A DNA stretch of 64,000 nt from Helicobacter_J cappadocius. Lineage in GTDB: Bacteria > Campylobacterota > Campylobacteria > Campylobacterales > Helicobacteraceae. This document shows positions 44,159 to 54,170 of the stretch, piece after piece (position 1 is the first letter of the stretch; each line of letters begins with the position of its first letter). A program made the translations under genes and the position numbers. The notes below the pieces were generated by a model. That model was not told the DNA's origin, did no database searches, and saw only the letters and a list, made by a program, of their open reading frames with translations. The DNA lies in assembly GCF_030686155.1 (NCBI RefSeq), contig NZ_JAUPEV010000001.1, positions 226,144 through 290,143 on the forward strand. The letters run 5' to 3'.

Positions 44159-45895
44159 ATGACAAAACGAATAGTAGTAGATCCAATCACAAGAATAGAG
44201 GGGCATTTGAGAATAGAGGTGATTGTAGATGAAAATAATGTAATCCAAGATGCTTTTTCTTCATCCACTCTTTTTAGGGGGTTGGAGACAATTATCAAAA
44301 ATCGCGATCCTCGAGATGCTGGTTTTATAGCACAGAGGATTTGTGGGGTTTGTACCTATTCTCATTATAAAGCTGGTATTAGTGCTGTTGAAGATGCATT
44401 GGGTATCACACCTCCTTTGAATGCACAGCTAGTGAGAAGTTTGATGAATATTGCTCTGATTTTGCACGATCATGTCGTGCATTTCTATACCTTACATGGA
44501 CTTGATTGGTGTGATATTACCTCTGCACTCAAGGCCGATCCAGCAAAGGCCGCAAAGATTGCATTCAAATACACAGATTATCCTTTATCAGCAGGTGAAG
44601 ATGAACTTAAAGCAGTTCAAAAAAGAGTGAGTGATTTTGTTAAACAAGGTGCTCTAGGACCTTTTAATAATGGTTATTGGGGACATAAAACCTATCATTT
44701 TTCCCCCGAACAAAATTTAATTGTTCTCTCGCATTATCTAAAACTTCTTGAAATTCAAAGAGAGGCCGCAAAAATGACAGCTATTTTTGGGGCAAAACAA
44801 CCTCATCCTCAAAGCCTTACTGTGGGGGGAATTACTTCTGTAATGGATGTGTTAGATCCTACTAGACTTGCAGAATGGAAGTCCAAATTTGAAAAAGTTG
44901 CTGATTTTGTTAATCGTGCTTATTGGCCTGATCTTATTATGGCAGGGAATGAGTTCAAAAATGAACAATCTGTTACAAAAGGTTGTGGATTGACAAATTT
45001 TATTGCACATGAAGAGATTCTTATTGGCAAAGGACAAAATCTCTTGAGTTCGGGTATTGTGCTTGATGGCGACATCAGTAAATTAATCCCTATTGATGAA
45101 AACCTTATCAAAGAAGAGGTTACTAATTCATGGTATACCTATGAAAACACAGAGGAAACTCAACTTCAACCCTATGATGGACAAACCAATCCAAAATACA
45201 CAGGCTTTAAAGATGGCCAAAGTATTGGTCCTGATGGAAAACTCATTGATACAAAATTACTTGATTTGAAAGGGAAATATTCATGGATCAAGTCTCCTAG
45301 ATATGATGGGGTGCCTATGGAGGTCGGACCTTTAGCAGCTGTTGTTGTTGGACTTGCAGCAAAAAATCCTTACATTACACCTGTAGCTACTAGGTTTTTA
45401 AAGGAATCAGGATTACCATTAAATGCTCTTTTTAGCACACTTGGAAGAACTGCAGCTAGATGTATTGAAGCTAAAGTAATAATAGATAATGGTTTGAAAA
45501 CCTTGGATGCACTGATAGAAAATCTGAAGTCCGACAAAGAAACTTGTGCTCCTTATGTGATTGATAAAAATAAAGAATATAAAGGCAGATATATAGGTCA
45601 AGTTCCAAGAGGAATGTTGAGCCATTGGGTGAGAATCAAAAATGGCGTAGTTGAAAACTATCAAGCTGTCGTTCCTTCGACTTGGAATGCAGGTCCAAGA
45701 GACTCAAAAGGTCAAAAAGGACCTTATGAAATGAGTTTGATTGGCACAAAAATAGCTGATATTACAAAACCTTTAGAAATTATTAGGACTATCCACTCCT
45801 TTGACCCTTGTATAGCTTGTTCTGTGCATTTAATGGATGCTAAGGGAAATAAAATCAGTGAATACAAAGTAGATCCTGCATTCGCAAGAATCTAA
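44159..45895 (+). CDS. hydB: Uptake [NiFe] hydrogenase large subunit
   Basis: The catalytic subunit, which binds the Ni-Fe(CN)2CO centre. The ligands are RICGVC (Cys62, Cys65) and DPCIACSVH (Cys551, Cys554). The sequence continues 21 residues after His557, the C-terminal extension removed by the maturation protease HydD. ATG 44159 is six bases after AAGGAG; an upstream ATG at 44138 overlaps hydA and lacks a ribosome site. Length 578. Confidence 0.97.
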   Translation: MTKRIVVDPITRIEGHLRIEVIVDENNVIQDAFSSSTLFRGLETIIKNRDPRDAGFIAQRICGVCTYSHYKAGISAVEDALGITPPLNAQLVRSLMNIALILHDHVVHFYTLHGLDWCDITSALKADPAKAAKIAFKYTDYPLSAGEDELKAVQKRVSDFVKQGALGPFNNGYWGHKTYHFSPEQNLIVLSHYLKLLEIQREAAKMTAIFGAKQPHPQSLTVGGITSVMDVLDPTRLAEWKSKFEKVADFVNRAYWPDLIMAGNEFKNEQSVTKGCGLTNFIAHEEILIGKGQNLLSSGIVLDGDISKLIPIDENLIKEEVTNSWYTYENTEETQLQPYDGQTNPKYTGFKDGQSIGPDGKLIDTKLLDLKGKYSWIKSPRYDGVPMEVGPLAAVVVGLAAKNPYITPVATRFLKESGLPLNALFSTLGRTAARCIEAKVIIDNGLKTLDALIENLKSDKETCAPYVIDKNKEYKGRYIGQVPRGMLSHWVRIKNGVVENYQAVVPSTWNAGPRDSKGQKGPYEMSLIGTKIADITKPLEIIRTIHSFDPCIACSVHLMDAKGNKISEYKVDPAFARI

Positions 45896-45907
45896 AGGAG
45901 GGCTAAA

Positions 45908-46606
45908 ATGAAAAACTCAATCAATTCAGGCAAAAAAGATTTCCAAGCTTATGAGGAATTTTCTGGTCTAACTAGGATATTCCACTGGATAAGAGCATTT
46001 GCTATTTTTGGGTTGATGTTCACAGGTTTTTATATTGCCTTCCCATTTTTACAAGCCGAACCTAGTTCTACGCCCACACATTTTTTACAAGCCTATGTTA
46101 GGAGTTGGCATTTATTCTTGGGATTTGCACTTATTGGAGTGTCTATTTTTAGACTTTATCTTTTTATATTTGATAGGCAAAGTCATCCTGAAAGGATTTC
46201 TTTTGCAGCTTGTCTCTCTCCTAAAATATGGATAGATCAGATTAAGGTCTATTTATTTTTAGGAAAACATCCACATATAAAAGGTGCTTATAATCCTCTG
46301 CAGTTTGTAACTTATTTTGCTTTGGCTTTACTTGTTTTGATTATCTCTATTACAGGGGTTGTCTTGTATTACAATGTTTATCATAATGGCTTAGGTGCTA
46401 TTTTGCAAACTTTTTTTAAGTGGTTTGAAGTGATGTGTGGTGGACTTGCAAATGTGCGTTTGATTCATCATATTGCAACTTGGGGTTTTGTTATTTTTAT
46501 TCCGGTACATATCTATATGGTTGTGTGGAATTCTTTGAGATATCCAAATGGCGGGGCTGATGCTATGATAAGTGGAATTAGATATAAAAAAGATATAAAA
46601 ATTTGA
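45908..46606 (+). CDS. hydC: Hydrogenase cytochrome b subunit
   Basis: The diheme, four-helix membrane subunit that passes electrons from HydA to menaquinone. Heme-ligand histidines are in RIFHWIRA, RSWHLFLG and the C-terminal VRLIHHIATWGFVIFIPVHIY. Length 232. AAAGGAGG is a strong ribosome site. The stop overlaps the start of hydD. Confidence 0.95.
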   Translation: MKNSINSGKKDFQAYEEFSGLTRIFHWIRAFAIFGLMFTGFYIAFPFLQAEPSSTPTHFLQAYVRSWHLFLGFALIGVSIFRLYLFIFDRQSHPERISFAACLSPKIWIDQIKVYLFLGKHPHIKGAYNPLQFVTYFALALLVLIISITGVVLYYNVYHNGLGAILQTFFKWFEVMCGGLANVRLIHHIATWGFVIFIPVHIYMVVWNSLRYPNGGADAMISGIRYKKDIKI

Positions 46607-47139
46607 ATATCTTAGTCTTAGGTATAGGTAATATTCTTTTTGGAGATGAAGGAATAGGCGTTCATCTCTCCAATCTTTTAAAACTCAATTATACTTTTAG
46701 CGGAGAACATCAGGTTGATATTATTGATGGTGGGACTATGGCACAAATGCTTATTCCTATCATCACTTCTTATGATAGGGTTCTGATACTTGATTGTGTC
46801 AGCGTGGAAAAAGAACAAATTGGAGAAGTGTATTATTTTGACTTTGATAATGTACCAGATTGCATTACTTGGGCAGGGAGTGCTCATGAGGTTGAAATGC
46901 TTCAGACACTCAAATTAACACAGCTTTTAGGAGATTTACCTCCTGTAAAGATTATTGGCATTGTTCCAGAAGTCATAGGTGAAGACACTGCATTCAGGTT
47001 ATCTAGCGAAATTTTGAAGGGTGCTGTTTTGGCGGAAAAATTAGCTATCAAATATTTAGAAGAACTTGGAGTTCAGGTTCAAAAAACAGATTTTAGAGAC
47101 CTCCAAGACATTGCTAATTTTTCCTTTAAAGGCTATTGA
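46603..47139 (+). CDS. hydD: Hydrogenase maturation protease
   Basis: A nickel-dependent endopeptidase that clips the HydB C terminus after metal insertion. GIGNILFGDEGIGVHL holds the nickel-binding Glu, and DIIDGGTM and SAHEVEML are typical. The start is TTG 46603, overlapping the hydC stop as TTGA; LGIGN begins only five residues later, so no later start would work. This fits coupled translation at a low level. Length 178. Confidence 0.95.
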   Translation: MNILVLGIGNILFGDEGIGVHLSNLLKLNYTFSGEHQVDIIDGGTMAQMLIPIITSYDRVLILDCVSVEKEQIGEVYYFDFDNVPDCITWAGSAHEVEMLQTLKLTQLLGDLPPVKIIGIVPEVIGEDTAFRLSSEILKGAVLAEKLAIKYLEELGVQVQKTDFRDLQDIANFSFKGY

Positions 47140-48803
47140 TGATATTTGAATTTGTTTTTTCAGCCTCTAAGGCTATTTCTTGCAATAACGGATTCATATC
47201 TATTTTGCACACCAAAGCCCAAAATCGGGCATTAAGATTTGCTGATAAATTTCAGAACTCACAAAATAACACTTTGTATTCATTTTTTATTGATTGCGAT
47301 CCCAAAGATGCTTTGGATTTTGCAGATGAGATTTCAAAAACTCTACCTTCATCCATCTGGTTTAATTTTATAGAGCTTAAAAATCCTGAAAATCCGGGCA
47401 TCAAAAAATGGCATAAAGTTTCTACTAGATCTGTAGATTTTTTGGATGTTTTGACGACAAAAGACATATTAGATAGTCAATCTTCAAAATTTTGCGATGT
47501 ATTCAAATGGGTGAAATCCATAGAATTTTTGGGAAAACCTATAGACGATGTTTTTAGCCTCAAACATAGCTTAAAAGATATAGCTACTAGGCTCAAAAAT
47601 GCTGAAAGTGTGAATATAAAAACCTCCAGAGGGATCAAAGAGTTATCCATAAATTCCAAAACTTCAGATGTTATGTTTTGGGATATTTCAAATCTTTTTA
47701 CTTATATGCGTGTGGATAGGATTCAGTCCGAAGTTTTAGCTAGTTATGAAAAACCAAAGATGAAACTCTGTCCTAAAGAAGTTTTTACTCCATCCTTATT
47801 GCAGAGCGAAGAAAATTTTGAGCTTAAAGCTAGTCTTCCTTTTGATCTAGTGTTGTCACTTTTGGGTATATTTGCTCTTGAACTTGAAATTGGCTATGTT
47901 TTTTTGAAGGATGTTAAAAAATCTCAGATTTGTTTGAGTTATGAATGCTATAATATTGCTAAGGAACAAGAGATTGTTGTGAGTAAAGATGGAATCATTA
48001 TTGATACAACGATTTCAAAAAAATCTAAAAGTATCCTTGATATTATTGATAAACATTTTGAAGATGAAATACCCAAAAAAAATACGCATTCAGATGAACT
48101 GAATGGATATTCCAAAAAAAGTACTCCTCCTTTAAATCATCAAAAACTCATTGTATTTTTAAGCAAAACTCACCCGACAAATATTCTTATCAAAGATGAT
48201 AAAAACATAAAATCCCTTTTTCCTATCCAATATGATAACAATCCAAAAAACATTCTTGATAATATCAAGAAAAATTATAAAAGCGGAGATAAATTGATTG
48301 CAAATTTTGAGAAAACTTTCCCAAATCTTTTCTCAGCTATTAATTCTCTTTCAGATAATCCTAGTGAAACAAACAATCTCATTGATATATTCTCGAGTGC
48401 TTCGTATATATTAGGCTATACTTCAGAATTTAATACAAAAAATGAGAAGATACTCAACAATGCAAAAAAATTTCTTCGAGACAAGGGGCCTAGAATAGAT
48501 TTTAAACTCCAAAAGATTGGTGATGAGGTCTGTTTGGATTATCCTAAGATATTGAGATCTTCGATGAGTTTCAGGATAGCTGGACTTGATGAGGCGACTT
48601 TGAGTTATGGTTTTGTAGATTCTATGGCGGAGTTTTTGGGGAATTTTGTTCGAGATGCGACGATGAATTTCAATATAAAAAGAATTTTAATTTGCGGAAA
48701 TATGCTAGATGAGAAGATTTTTTTAGATAAAATTTTACACTATCTTCCAAAGAATATAGATCTTATGCTCCCCAAAGAGGGGTATATAGATTATAAAAGC
48801 TAA
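47139..48803 (+). CDS. hydE: Hydrogenase accessory protein HydE
   Basis: A 554-residue soluble protein in the position of H. pylori hydE, the fifth gene of the hydrogenase operon, which is reported to be needed for hydrogenase activity. It has no Fe-S or nucleotide motif I recognise. The N terminus is mixed; the middle (about 330-440) is Lys/Asn-rich and low in complexity, probably flexible. The last ~100 residues (KIGDEVCLDYPKIL, then IAGLDEATLSYGF) are better ordered. It is unrelated to the radical SAM HydE of [FeFe] systems. The ATG overlaps the hydD stop (TGATG). Confidence 0.82.
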   Translation: MIFEFVFSASKAISCNNGFISILHTKAQNRALRFADKFQNSQNNTLYSFFIDCDPKDALDFADEISKTLPSSIWFNFIELKNPENPGIKKWHKVSTRSVDFLDVLTTKDILDSQSSKFCDVFKWVKSIEFLGKPIDDVFSLKHSLKDIATRLKNAESVNIKTSRGIKELSINSKTSDVMFWDISNLFTYMRVDRIQSEVLASYEKPKMKLCPKEVFTPSLLQSEENFELKASLPFDLVLSLLGIFALELEIGYVFLKDVKKSQICLSYECYNIAKEQEIVVSKDGIIIDTTISKKSKSILDIIDKHFEDEIPKKNTHSDELNGYSKKSTPPLNHQKLIVFLSKTHPTNILIKDDKNIKSLFPIQYDNNPKNILDNIKKNYKSGDKLIANFEKTFPNLFSAINSLSDNPSETNNLIDIFSSASYILGYTSEFNTKNEKILNNAKKFLRDKGPRIDFKLQKIGDEVCLDYPKILRSSMSFRIAGLDEATLSYGFVDSMAEFLGNFVRDATMNFNIKRILICGNMLDEKIFLDKILHYLPKNIDLMLPKEGYIDYKS

Positions 48804-48811
48804 GGCCCATT

Positions 48812-50059
48812 GTGCATGTAAATAATCTGGATTTTATTGAAAATCAAACAAATAATGCAGATACTTTTATCAAAGAAGTCTATAGCGGAAAGGTTACAAA
48901 CCTCGCTATCATCGAAGTAGAGAATTTTAATGGAATAGGCATTGTTTATGGGATTAAAGCTGTTATCGAAATGATCGGAAACTTTGCATTACATGCGAGA
49001 AATTTTTTTTCTAGCGAGTATGAAATATATACTTTGGGTTTTGGCATGTTTGCGATTACCACAGATTCTAGAGTTTTTCTTAACCCATTTGTCGATAAAG
49101 TTAACAGTTTCAATGATTTTTTTATCAAACACGAATTTTCCATCAATAAAAAAGTAAAAATTTCTTTGGGTCTATACATAGGAATATCTTCAAAATATAC
49201 ACTCAGAGGGACTTTTAAATATCGTTTTGATGTCTTAAAAGAGGCTTTTTGTGCTTTATTGGACACAAAAAATTCGCATCAGCATTTGATTGTCTATAAT
49301 AAAACCCAAACTAGTCTCAAAGACATTCAAGAAAATATCAAAATCACCAAGCTAGTCTATCAAGCTTTTAGTGAAGATGTTTTGATACCTTATTTTCAGC
49401 CTATTGTTGATATTAATACTGGAAAAATTTTTAAATACGAAACTCTCATTAGAATCCACACAAGCAAAAATGAAATATTTTATCCCAAGGATTTTTTGCA
49501 AGTGCTCAAAAAAACAGCTATTTATTCCCGTGCTATCAAGCAAGTTATAAAAAAATCCATTAATATTGCTGTTTTAAAAAACATCAATATTACGATAAAT
49601 CTCGGGATGATTGATATTGAATATACAGATATTGCTCAATGGCTACTTGAAGAAATACAAAAAAATAAATTAGGTGAACGTATCACTATAGAAATCACAG
49701 AACATGAGAGGAGTAAAAATTTTTCCTCTCTTGTGGAGTATTTTAATGCAGTGCGAAAAACCGGAGCACAGATTGCACTAGATGATTTTGGTTGCGGTTA
49801 TTCAAACCTTGAAATATTAATGCATATTCCACTAAATTTCATCAAAATTGATGGAAGTTTTGTTGTAAATATTGATACAGATAAACATAAAGCACAGATT
49901 GTCTCTGGGATTGTCAAATTTGCAAAAGCACTCAACATACAAACTGTTGCTGAATTTGTTAGTACAAAAGAAATCTACAACAAAGTCAAAGCGTTAGGTG
50001 TAGATTATGTGCAGGGATATTTCACAGGAAAACCTATAAAATTTGATGAAATATGTTAA
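48812..50059 (+). CDS. Degenerate GGDEF-like plus EAL domain protein
   Basis: The C-terminal ~230 residues are an EAL domain with nearly all catalytic residues kept: Glu210 (YETLI), Asn263 (INLGM), Glu294 (EITEHE), Asp324-Asp325 (LDDFGCGYSN), Lys345 (FIKIDG), Glu381 (TVAEF) and Gln401 (VQGYFTGKP), so c-di-GMP hydrolysis is plausible. The first ~170 residues look like a GGDEF fold without the GGDEF motif (LGFGMFAI in its place), perhaps a sensor domain. The GTG start is eight bases behind hydE, after AAGG, so it is probably cotranscribed with the hydrogenase. No diguanylate cyclase is in the window. Confidence 0.85.
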   Translation: MHVNNLDFIENQTNNADTFIKEVYSGKVTNLAIIEVENFNGIGIVYGIKAVIEMIGNFALHARNFFSSEYEIYTLGFGMFAITTDSRVFLNPFVDKVNSFNDFFIKHEFSINKKVKISLGLYIGISSKYTLRGTFKYRFDVLKEAFCALLDTKNSHQHLIVYNKTQTSLKDIQENIKITKLVYQAFSEDVLIPYFQPIVDINTGKIFKYETLIRIHTSKNEIFYPKDFLQVLKKTAIYSRAIKQVIKKSINIAVLKNINITINLGMIDIEYTDIAQWLLEEIQKNKLGERITIEITEHERSKNFSSLVEYFNAVRKTGAQIALDDFGCGYSNLEILMHIPLNFIKIDGSFVVNIDTDKHKAQIVSGIVKFAKALNIQTVAEFVSTKEIYNKVKALGVDYVQGYFTGKPIKFDEIC

Positions 50060-50086
50060 AATCACAGAAAAAGGTTACTGAAAAAT

Positions 50087-50452
50087 ATGAGATTTGAAAT
50101 GCTTCATAGCAAAATACATCGTGCAAAAGTCACTGATGCTAACCTCAATTATGTAGGTTCTATCACTATTGATTCCCATCTTGCCAAAAATGCGGATTTA
50201 TTTGAAGGTATGAAGGTAGAGATATTGAACATCAATAATGGTGAACGTTTTAGCACTTATGTAATTTTTGGCACTCCTTCTTCTGGAGAAATCTGCCTCA
50301 ATGGAGCAGCTGCTAGAAAAGTCCAGATAGGAGATATTATTATTATCGTTGCTTATGGAAGCTATGAAAAATCAGAATTACCCTCTTATCGTCCTACTAT
50401 TGTGATGGTAGATGAGCAAAATAAAATATTATCTATAAAAAACGAGGTGTGA
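50087..50452 (+). CDS. panD: Aspartate 1-decarboxylase PanD
   Basis: PanD makes beta-alanine for pantothenate and CoA. The pro-enzyme cleaves itself at Gly24-Ser25 (YVG/SITID) to form the pyruvoyl group. Length 121, MLHSKIHRAKVTDANLNYVG typical. A TGTTAAAAT promoter-like sequence overlaps the stop of the EAL gene, so panD may start its own operon. Confidence 0.96.
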   Translation: MRFEMLHSKIHRAKVTDANLNYVGSITIDSHLAKNADLFEGMKVEILNINNGERFSTYVIFGTPSSGEICLNGAAARKVQIGDIIIIVAYGSYEKSELPSYRPTIVMVDEQNKILSIKNEV

Positions 50453-50453
50453 A

Positions 50454-50759
50454 ATGTTTGATCCTGAACAACTAAACGGACTTTTTGGAAATATGCAAAA
50501 AGAACTAGCTGGTATGGAAGAAAAGGCAAAAGAAACTACCCTAACTTCCAAAAGTGGAGGAGGGCTTGTGAGTGTGAGCGTAAATGGAGCTGGAGAGCTA
50601 GTAGATATAGATATTGACAATAGTCTTCTTGAGGACAAAGAATCTTTACAAATTCTACTTATCAGTGCTATCAATGATGCTTACAAAAGCGTAGAAGAGA
50701 ATAAAAAATCAATGGCTATGCAAATGCTAAGTGGCCTCAATCCATTTGGAAATCAATAA
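50454..50759 (+). CDS. ybaB: YbaB/EbfC nucleoid-associated protein
   Basis: A small DNA-binding protein of the YbaB/EbfC family. An N-terminal helix (GLFGNMQKELAGMEEKAKET), a GGGLVSVSVNGAGELVDIDI core and a C-terminal helix are standard. Length 101. It lies one base after panD and overlaps the next gene as TAATG. Confidence 0.93.
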   Translation: MFDPEQLNGLFGNMQKELAGMEEKAKETTLTSKSGGGLVSVSVNGAGELVDIDIDNSLLEDKESLQILLISAINDAYKSVEENKKSMAMQMLSGLNPFGNQ

Positions 50760-51808
50760 TGCCTAGGGGCTTTTTTAAGATTTTATTACCTGCTATTTTT
50801 TTTAGTGGAGTTTTTGGGTATGATTTTTCTCACTGTATCACTTACTACAACCAAGCCACAATACCTACTCAAAATTCCCGTTCTGTTTCGATAAAAACCT
50901 CAAAAGGTCCTTTAGAGATAGTTTTTTCTCCTACTCTTCCACAGGGTTTAAAAATACTAAAATCAGATCCATTTGTGGGTTTGTATATTGTGCAGGGAAA
51001 AAAACCACATTATTCTTATCAGTTTAAAAATATTGATTCTTATGCTAAAAATAGAGAACTTTCAGCCATTGCTCTAAGATATTCCAAAAAAGGCAAGATT
51101 TTAGCATATCAAAAAGGTTTTATCGATTATGCAGAATTTTCTTCTCCTATTCCTAGAAATGGTGTAATTAGTAATATATGCTATCAGATTTATGGGCTAG
51201 GAGTAGGTGGAAGATATTTTATTGACAAAAAATATTTAGACAGATTTTTGAGTGAAAAATCAGCTTATTATGGAGATATTGGTGTCAGGGTTATTCAAAA
51301 AGACAAATACATTCTTGTGCGTCAAGTTGATCCATTTTTTCAGGATAATCCATTTTTATCAGGAGATGTGATTTTATCCATTAATGGAAAAAATATCAAT
51401 TCTTATGGAGATTTTGAATGGACATTGAGCAATCTTCCATACAAAAAACCCGCACAAATTGAGATATTAAGAAATACTCAAAAACAAAAATTGAATGTTG
51501 TTGTTGATAAACGTTATGGAGGATTTTTACTCCCAGATACTTTTTTGGAGAGATTTGGTATTGTGCTAGACAAAACTCTGACCATCACCGATATTGACGA
51601 AAATTCAAAAGAAAAATTAAACTTAAAGATAGGCGATCAAATCATTTGGATTAACGACAAGCCTGTGTTGAAAAATACCGATGATTCCACCCAAAAAGCA
51701 AATGATTCTCTTAGAAGTGCTTTGACTCAAGCAGGGTTAAATAAAAATATGGAAATTTTGATTATGCGAAGTGGCTTAGAACTTCGTTTAAAGTTGCAGG
51801 AAGAATAA
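50759..51808 (+). CDS. Exported PDZ-domain protein
   Basis: A 349-residue protein with a signal peptide or anchor (FFKILLPAIFFSGVFGYD) and two PDZ-like modules: QDNPFLSGDVILSINGKNIN at about 195-215 and LKIGDQIIWINDKPVL at about 293-308. No protease catalytic site is seen, so it is probably a periplasmic adaptor or chaperone. It sits between ybaB and ispA, as I recall in H. pylori. Confidence 0.83.
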   Translation: MPRGFFKILLPAIFFSGVFGYDFSHCITYYNQATIPTQNSRSVSIKTSKGPLEIVFSPTLPQGLKILKSDPFVGLYIVQGKKPHYSYQFKNIDSYAKNRELSAIALRYSKKGKILAYQKGFIDYAEFSSPIPRNGVISNICYQIYGLGVGGRYFIDKKYLDRFLSEKSAYYGDIGVRVIQKDKYILVRQVDPFFQDNPFLSGDVILSINGKNINSYGDFEWTLSNLPYKKPAQIEILRNTQKQKLNVVVDKRYGGFLLPDTFLERFGIVLDKTLTITDIDENSKEKLNLKIGDQIIWINDKPVLKNTDDSTQKANDSLRSALTQAGLNKNMEILIMRSGLELRLKLQEE

Positions 51809-52687
51809 ATGGATTTGAATTTTTATCACAAAACATGTAGCGATTTTGAAGAGTTTTTGATGCACTCTTGCCCTAAAATTGAAGGATTTCACCCTTATTT
51901 TCAAAATGCTTTTTGGGAAATGCTTCTAAGTGGAGGAAAGAGATTTCGTCCCAAACTTTTATTAGCTATTGTCTCAGGAAGTATCCCTTCTTTGGCAAAA
52001 AATGCTTTTTTACCTGCTCTTGCCTTAGAGTGTTTACATACTTATTCGCTTATTCATGATGATTTACCCGCCATGGATAATGCAGATCTTAGAAGAGGGC
52101 ATCGCACACTCCATAAGTTGTATGATGAAACAGGGGCAATATTAGTAGGTGATGGTCTTAATACCTATGCTTTTTATCTTCTAAGTATAGCTCGTCTTGA
52201 TGAAGGAGTAAAAATCAAGCTCATTGAGGAGTTGTCTTATAATGGCGGTATTGGCGGAATGGTGATTGGTCAAGCGATGGATTGTTATTTTGAAAATAAG
52301 ACTTTAGAGTTAGAAAAGCTTGAGTTGATACATCTAAACAAAACAGCCAAATTGATTGCTTCATCTTTGAAAATGGGGGCAATTATTTCAAATCTCTCCA
52401 TTGATATTCAAAATCAACTCTATGATTTTGGCTTAAAGCTAGGCTTGTATTTCCAAATACGAGATGACATCATTGATGCTACCCAGTCAGAATCTCAAGC
52501 TGGAAAGAATACTTCTGCAGATGGGAACAAAAATAGCTATGTAAATTTACTAGGGTTGCAGGGTGCAAAACAAAATGCAAAAGATTTATGTGTGCAGATA
52601 ATTGAAATGATTGAAAAATACGATATGCCTATCAGGAAAAATTTGGAGGATTTGTTGTCAGGGTATTTATTACAAGGAGATGAATGA
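51809..52687 (+). CDS. ispA: Polyprenyl (farnesyl) diphosphate synthase
   Basis: A trans-prenyltransferase of the FPP/GGPP group. The first Asp-rich motif is HDDLPAMDNADLRRG and the second RDDIIDAT; GGKRFRP binds the diphosphate. The two residues between the first Asp pair and Met-Asp fit the short-chain bacterial FPP synthase. It supplies isoprenoids for undecaprenol and quinones. Length 292. Its stop overlaps the surE start. Confidence 0.94.
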   Translation: MDLNFYHKTCSDFEEFLMHSCPKIEGFHPYFQNAFWEMLLSGGKRFRPKLLLAIVSGSIPSLAKNAFLPALALECLHTYSLIHDDLPAMDNADLRRGHRTLHKLYDETGAILVGDGLNTYAFYLLSIARLDEGVKIKLIEELSYNGGIGGMVIGQAMDCYFENKTLELEKLELIHLNKTAKLIASSLKMGAIISNLSIDIQNQLYDFGLKLGLYFQIRDDIIDATQSESQAGKNTSADGNKNSYVNLLGLQGAKQNAKDLCVQIIEMIEKYDMPIRKNLEDLLSGYLLQGDE

Positions 52688-53469
52688 AAACAATATTGCT
52701 TACCAATGATGATGGTTATGATTCTAAGGGACTTTTAGCACTCAAAGAAGCTCTTTGCGAGATAGCAAACATCTGCATTGTTGCACCATCTACTGAAAAA
52801 TCTGCCTGTGGGCATGGACTTAGCCTCACAAAACCACTAAGATTTGTAAAAATACAAGAGGATTTTTACAAACTTGATGATGGAACTCCAGCAGATTGTA
52901 TTTATTTAGCACTCAATACCTTGTATAAGGATAAACATCCTGATTTGATTGTCTCTGGGATCAATCTCGGATCAAATATGGGGGAAGACATCACCTATTC
53001 TGGAACGGTTGCAGGAGCTATGGAAGGAGTGATTCATGGCATTCCATCTGTTGCAATCTCACAAGTGATAAAGGACAAATCAAATATTGATGGATTTGAT
53101 TTTGCCTTAGCCAAACAAAGTATTTTTGAAATAGTGAGCAAGATTTTTGAAGGTGGATTTCCCTTAGAAGATAGAAAGTTTTTAAATATTAATATTCCTC
53201 AAATACTTCCTTCAGAATCAAAAGGTTATCAAATCACCCAAAAAGGCTATAGAATTTATAGTAATCAAGCCCATTTTAATACAAATCCAAGAGGACAAGG
53301 GTATTATTGGCTTGGACTTCATCCATTGGCTTGGAACGAACGAAAAAAACCTACAGGAATGCTTTCAGATTTTGGTGCAGTATCTAAGGGCTATGTCTCT
53401 ATAACTCCTATTACATTGGATATGACAAGTTATGAAGACATAAATTCTTTAAGTTTGTGGTTAAAATGA
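52684..53469 (+). CDS. surE: 5'/3'-nucleotidase SurE
   Basis: A divalent-metal nucleoside monophosphatase. ILLTNDDGYDSKG holds the metal aspartates, and GINLGSNMGEDITYSGTVAGA the metal Asn and phosphate loop. The length of 261 is typical. It is coupled to ispA by a 4-bp overlap. Confidence 0.96.
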   Translation: MKTILLTNDDGYDSKGLLALKEALCEIANICIVAPSTEKSACGHGLSLTKPLRFVKIQEDFYKLDDGTPADCIYLALNTLYKDKHPDLIVSGINLGSNMGEDITYSGTVAGAMEGVIHGIPSVAISQVIKDKSNIDGFDFALAKQSIFEIVSKIFEGGFPLEDRKFLNINIPQILPSESKGYQITQKGYRIYSNQAHFNTNPRGQGYYWLGLHPLAWNERKKPTGMLSDFGAVSKGYVSITPITLDMTSYEDINSLSLWLK

Positions 53470-53518
53470 CTATTTTGTCGATATTATTCTATACATTTTA
53501 TAATTCTGGAGAATCCCG

Positions 53519-54160
53519 ATGAAAATTAAAATCTTTACTTTTTGTTTGTTTGTAATGGTTTTTTGGGGCTGTGCTAATAAGCTTAGTATGGGATATTACT
53601 CAGTTTTACAAAAGGGTTACACTTTCAATGCAAATGCTCCTATTGTGGTTATTTATGACAAAAATGACTTACTTTCAAGTGGATATGTCAATGCAGTTGT
53701 TTATGGATTGCAAATGCAAGGATTTACAAGCGTTTATAAAGAAGGAGATATGCCCTTAAGCCGAGCAAAAAACGCGGTATATATGAGGGTATTTCGTAGT
53801 ATCATGCCTTTTCCGAATGTAAATTACAGCTTTGCTGCAATTGATGATGGGATGTTGCAGTCTTGCTATTGGTATGGCTCCCAGTTTTATTGTGCTCCCA
53901 AAGCTAACAAAACCATTGCCTTAACAGGATATTCAGAGACATTAAATTATATTTCCACTTATCATTTCACATTAGATTGGTATGATCTTAATATCAAAAA
54001 ACGAGTTTTGTATGTTGATGGTAGCGTAAATGGCAAGACCTGTGGCTATAGTATGCTTTTTAGGGATTTAATATCACACACTATTTCTCGTATTGATTTC
54101 ACGCGTCCTGAACGTTATCAATATTATTCAGACTTGCCTTATTATTGGCCTTGCAACTAG
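53519..54160 (+). CDS. Lipoprotein of unknown function
   Basis: A 213-residue lipoprotein with lipobox FWGC (Cys18). The mature part is rich in Tyr and beta structure and has several cysteines (QSCYWYGSQFYCAP, GKTCGYS, YYWPCN) that suit disulfides in the periplasm. I do not recognise the family. A TATAAT 20 bases before the ATG (53499-53504) may give it its own promoter, with a very short leader containing GGAG. Confidence 0.72.
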   Translation: MKIKIFTFCLFVMVFWGCANKLSMGYYSVLQKGYTFNANAPIVVIYDKNDLLSSGYVNAVVYGLQMQGFTSVYKEGDMPLSRAKNAVYMRVFRSIMPFPNVNYSFAAIDDGMLQSCYWYGSQFYCAPKANKTIALTGYSETLNYISTYHFTLDWYDLNIKKRVLYVDGSVNGKTCGYSMLFRDLISHTISRIDFTRPERYQYYSDLPYYWPCN

Positions 54161-54170
54161 AGGAGATTTG

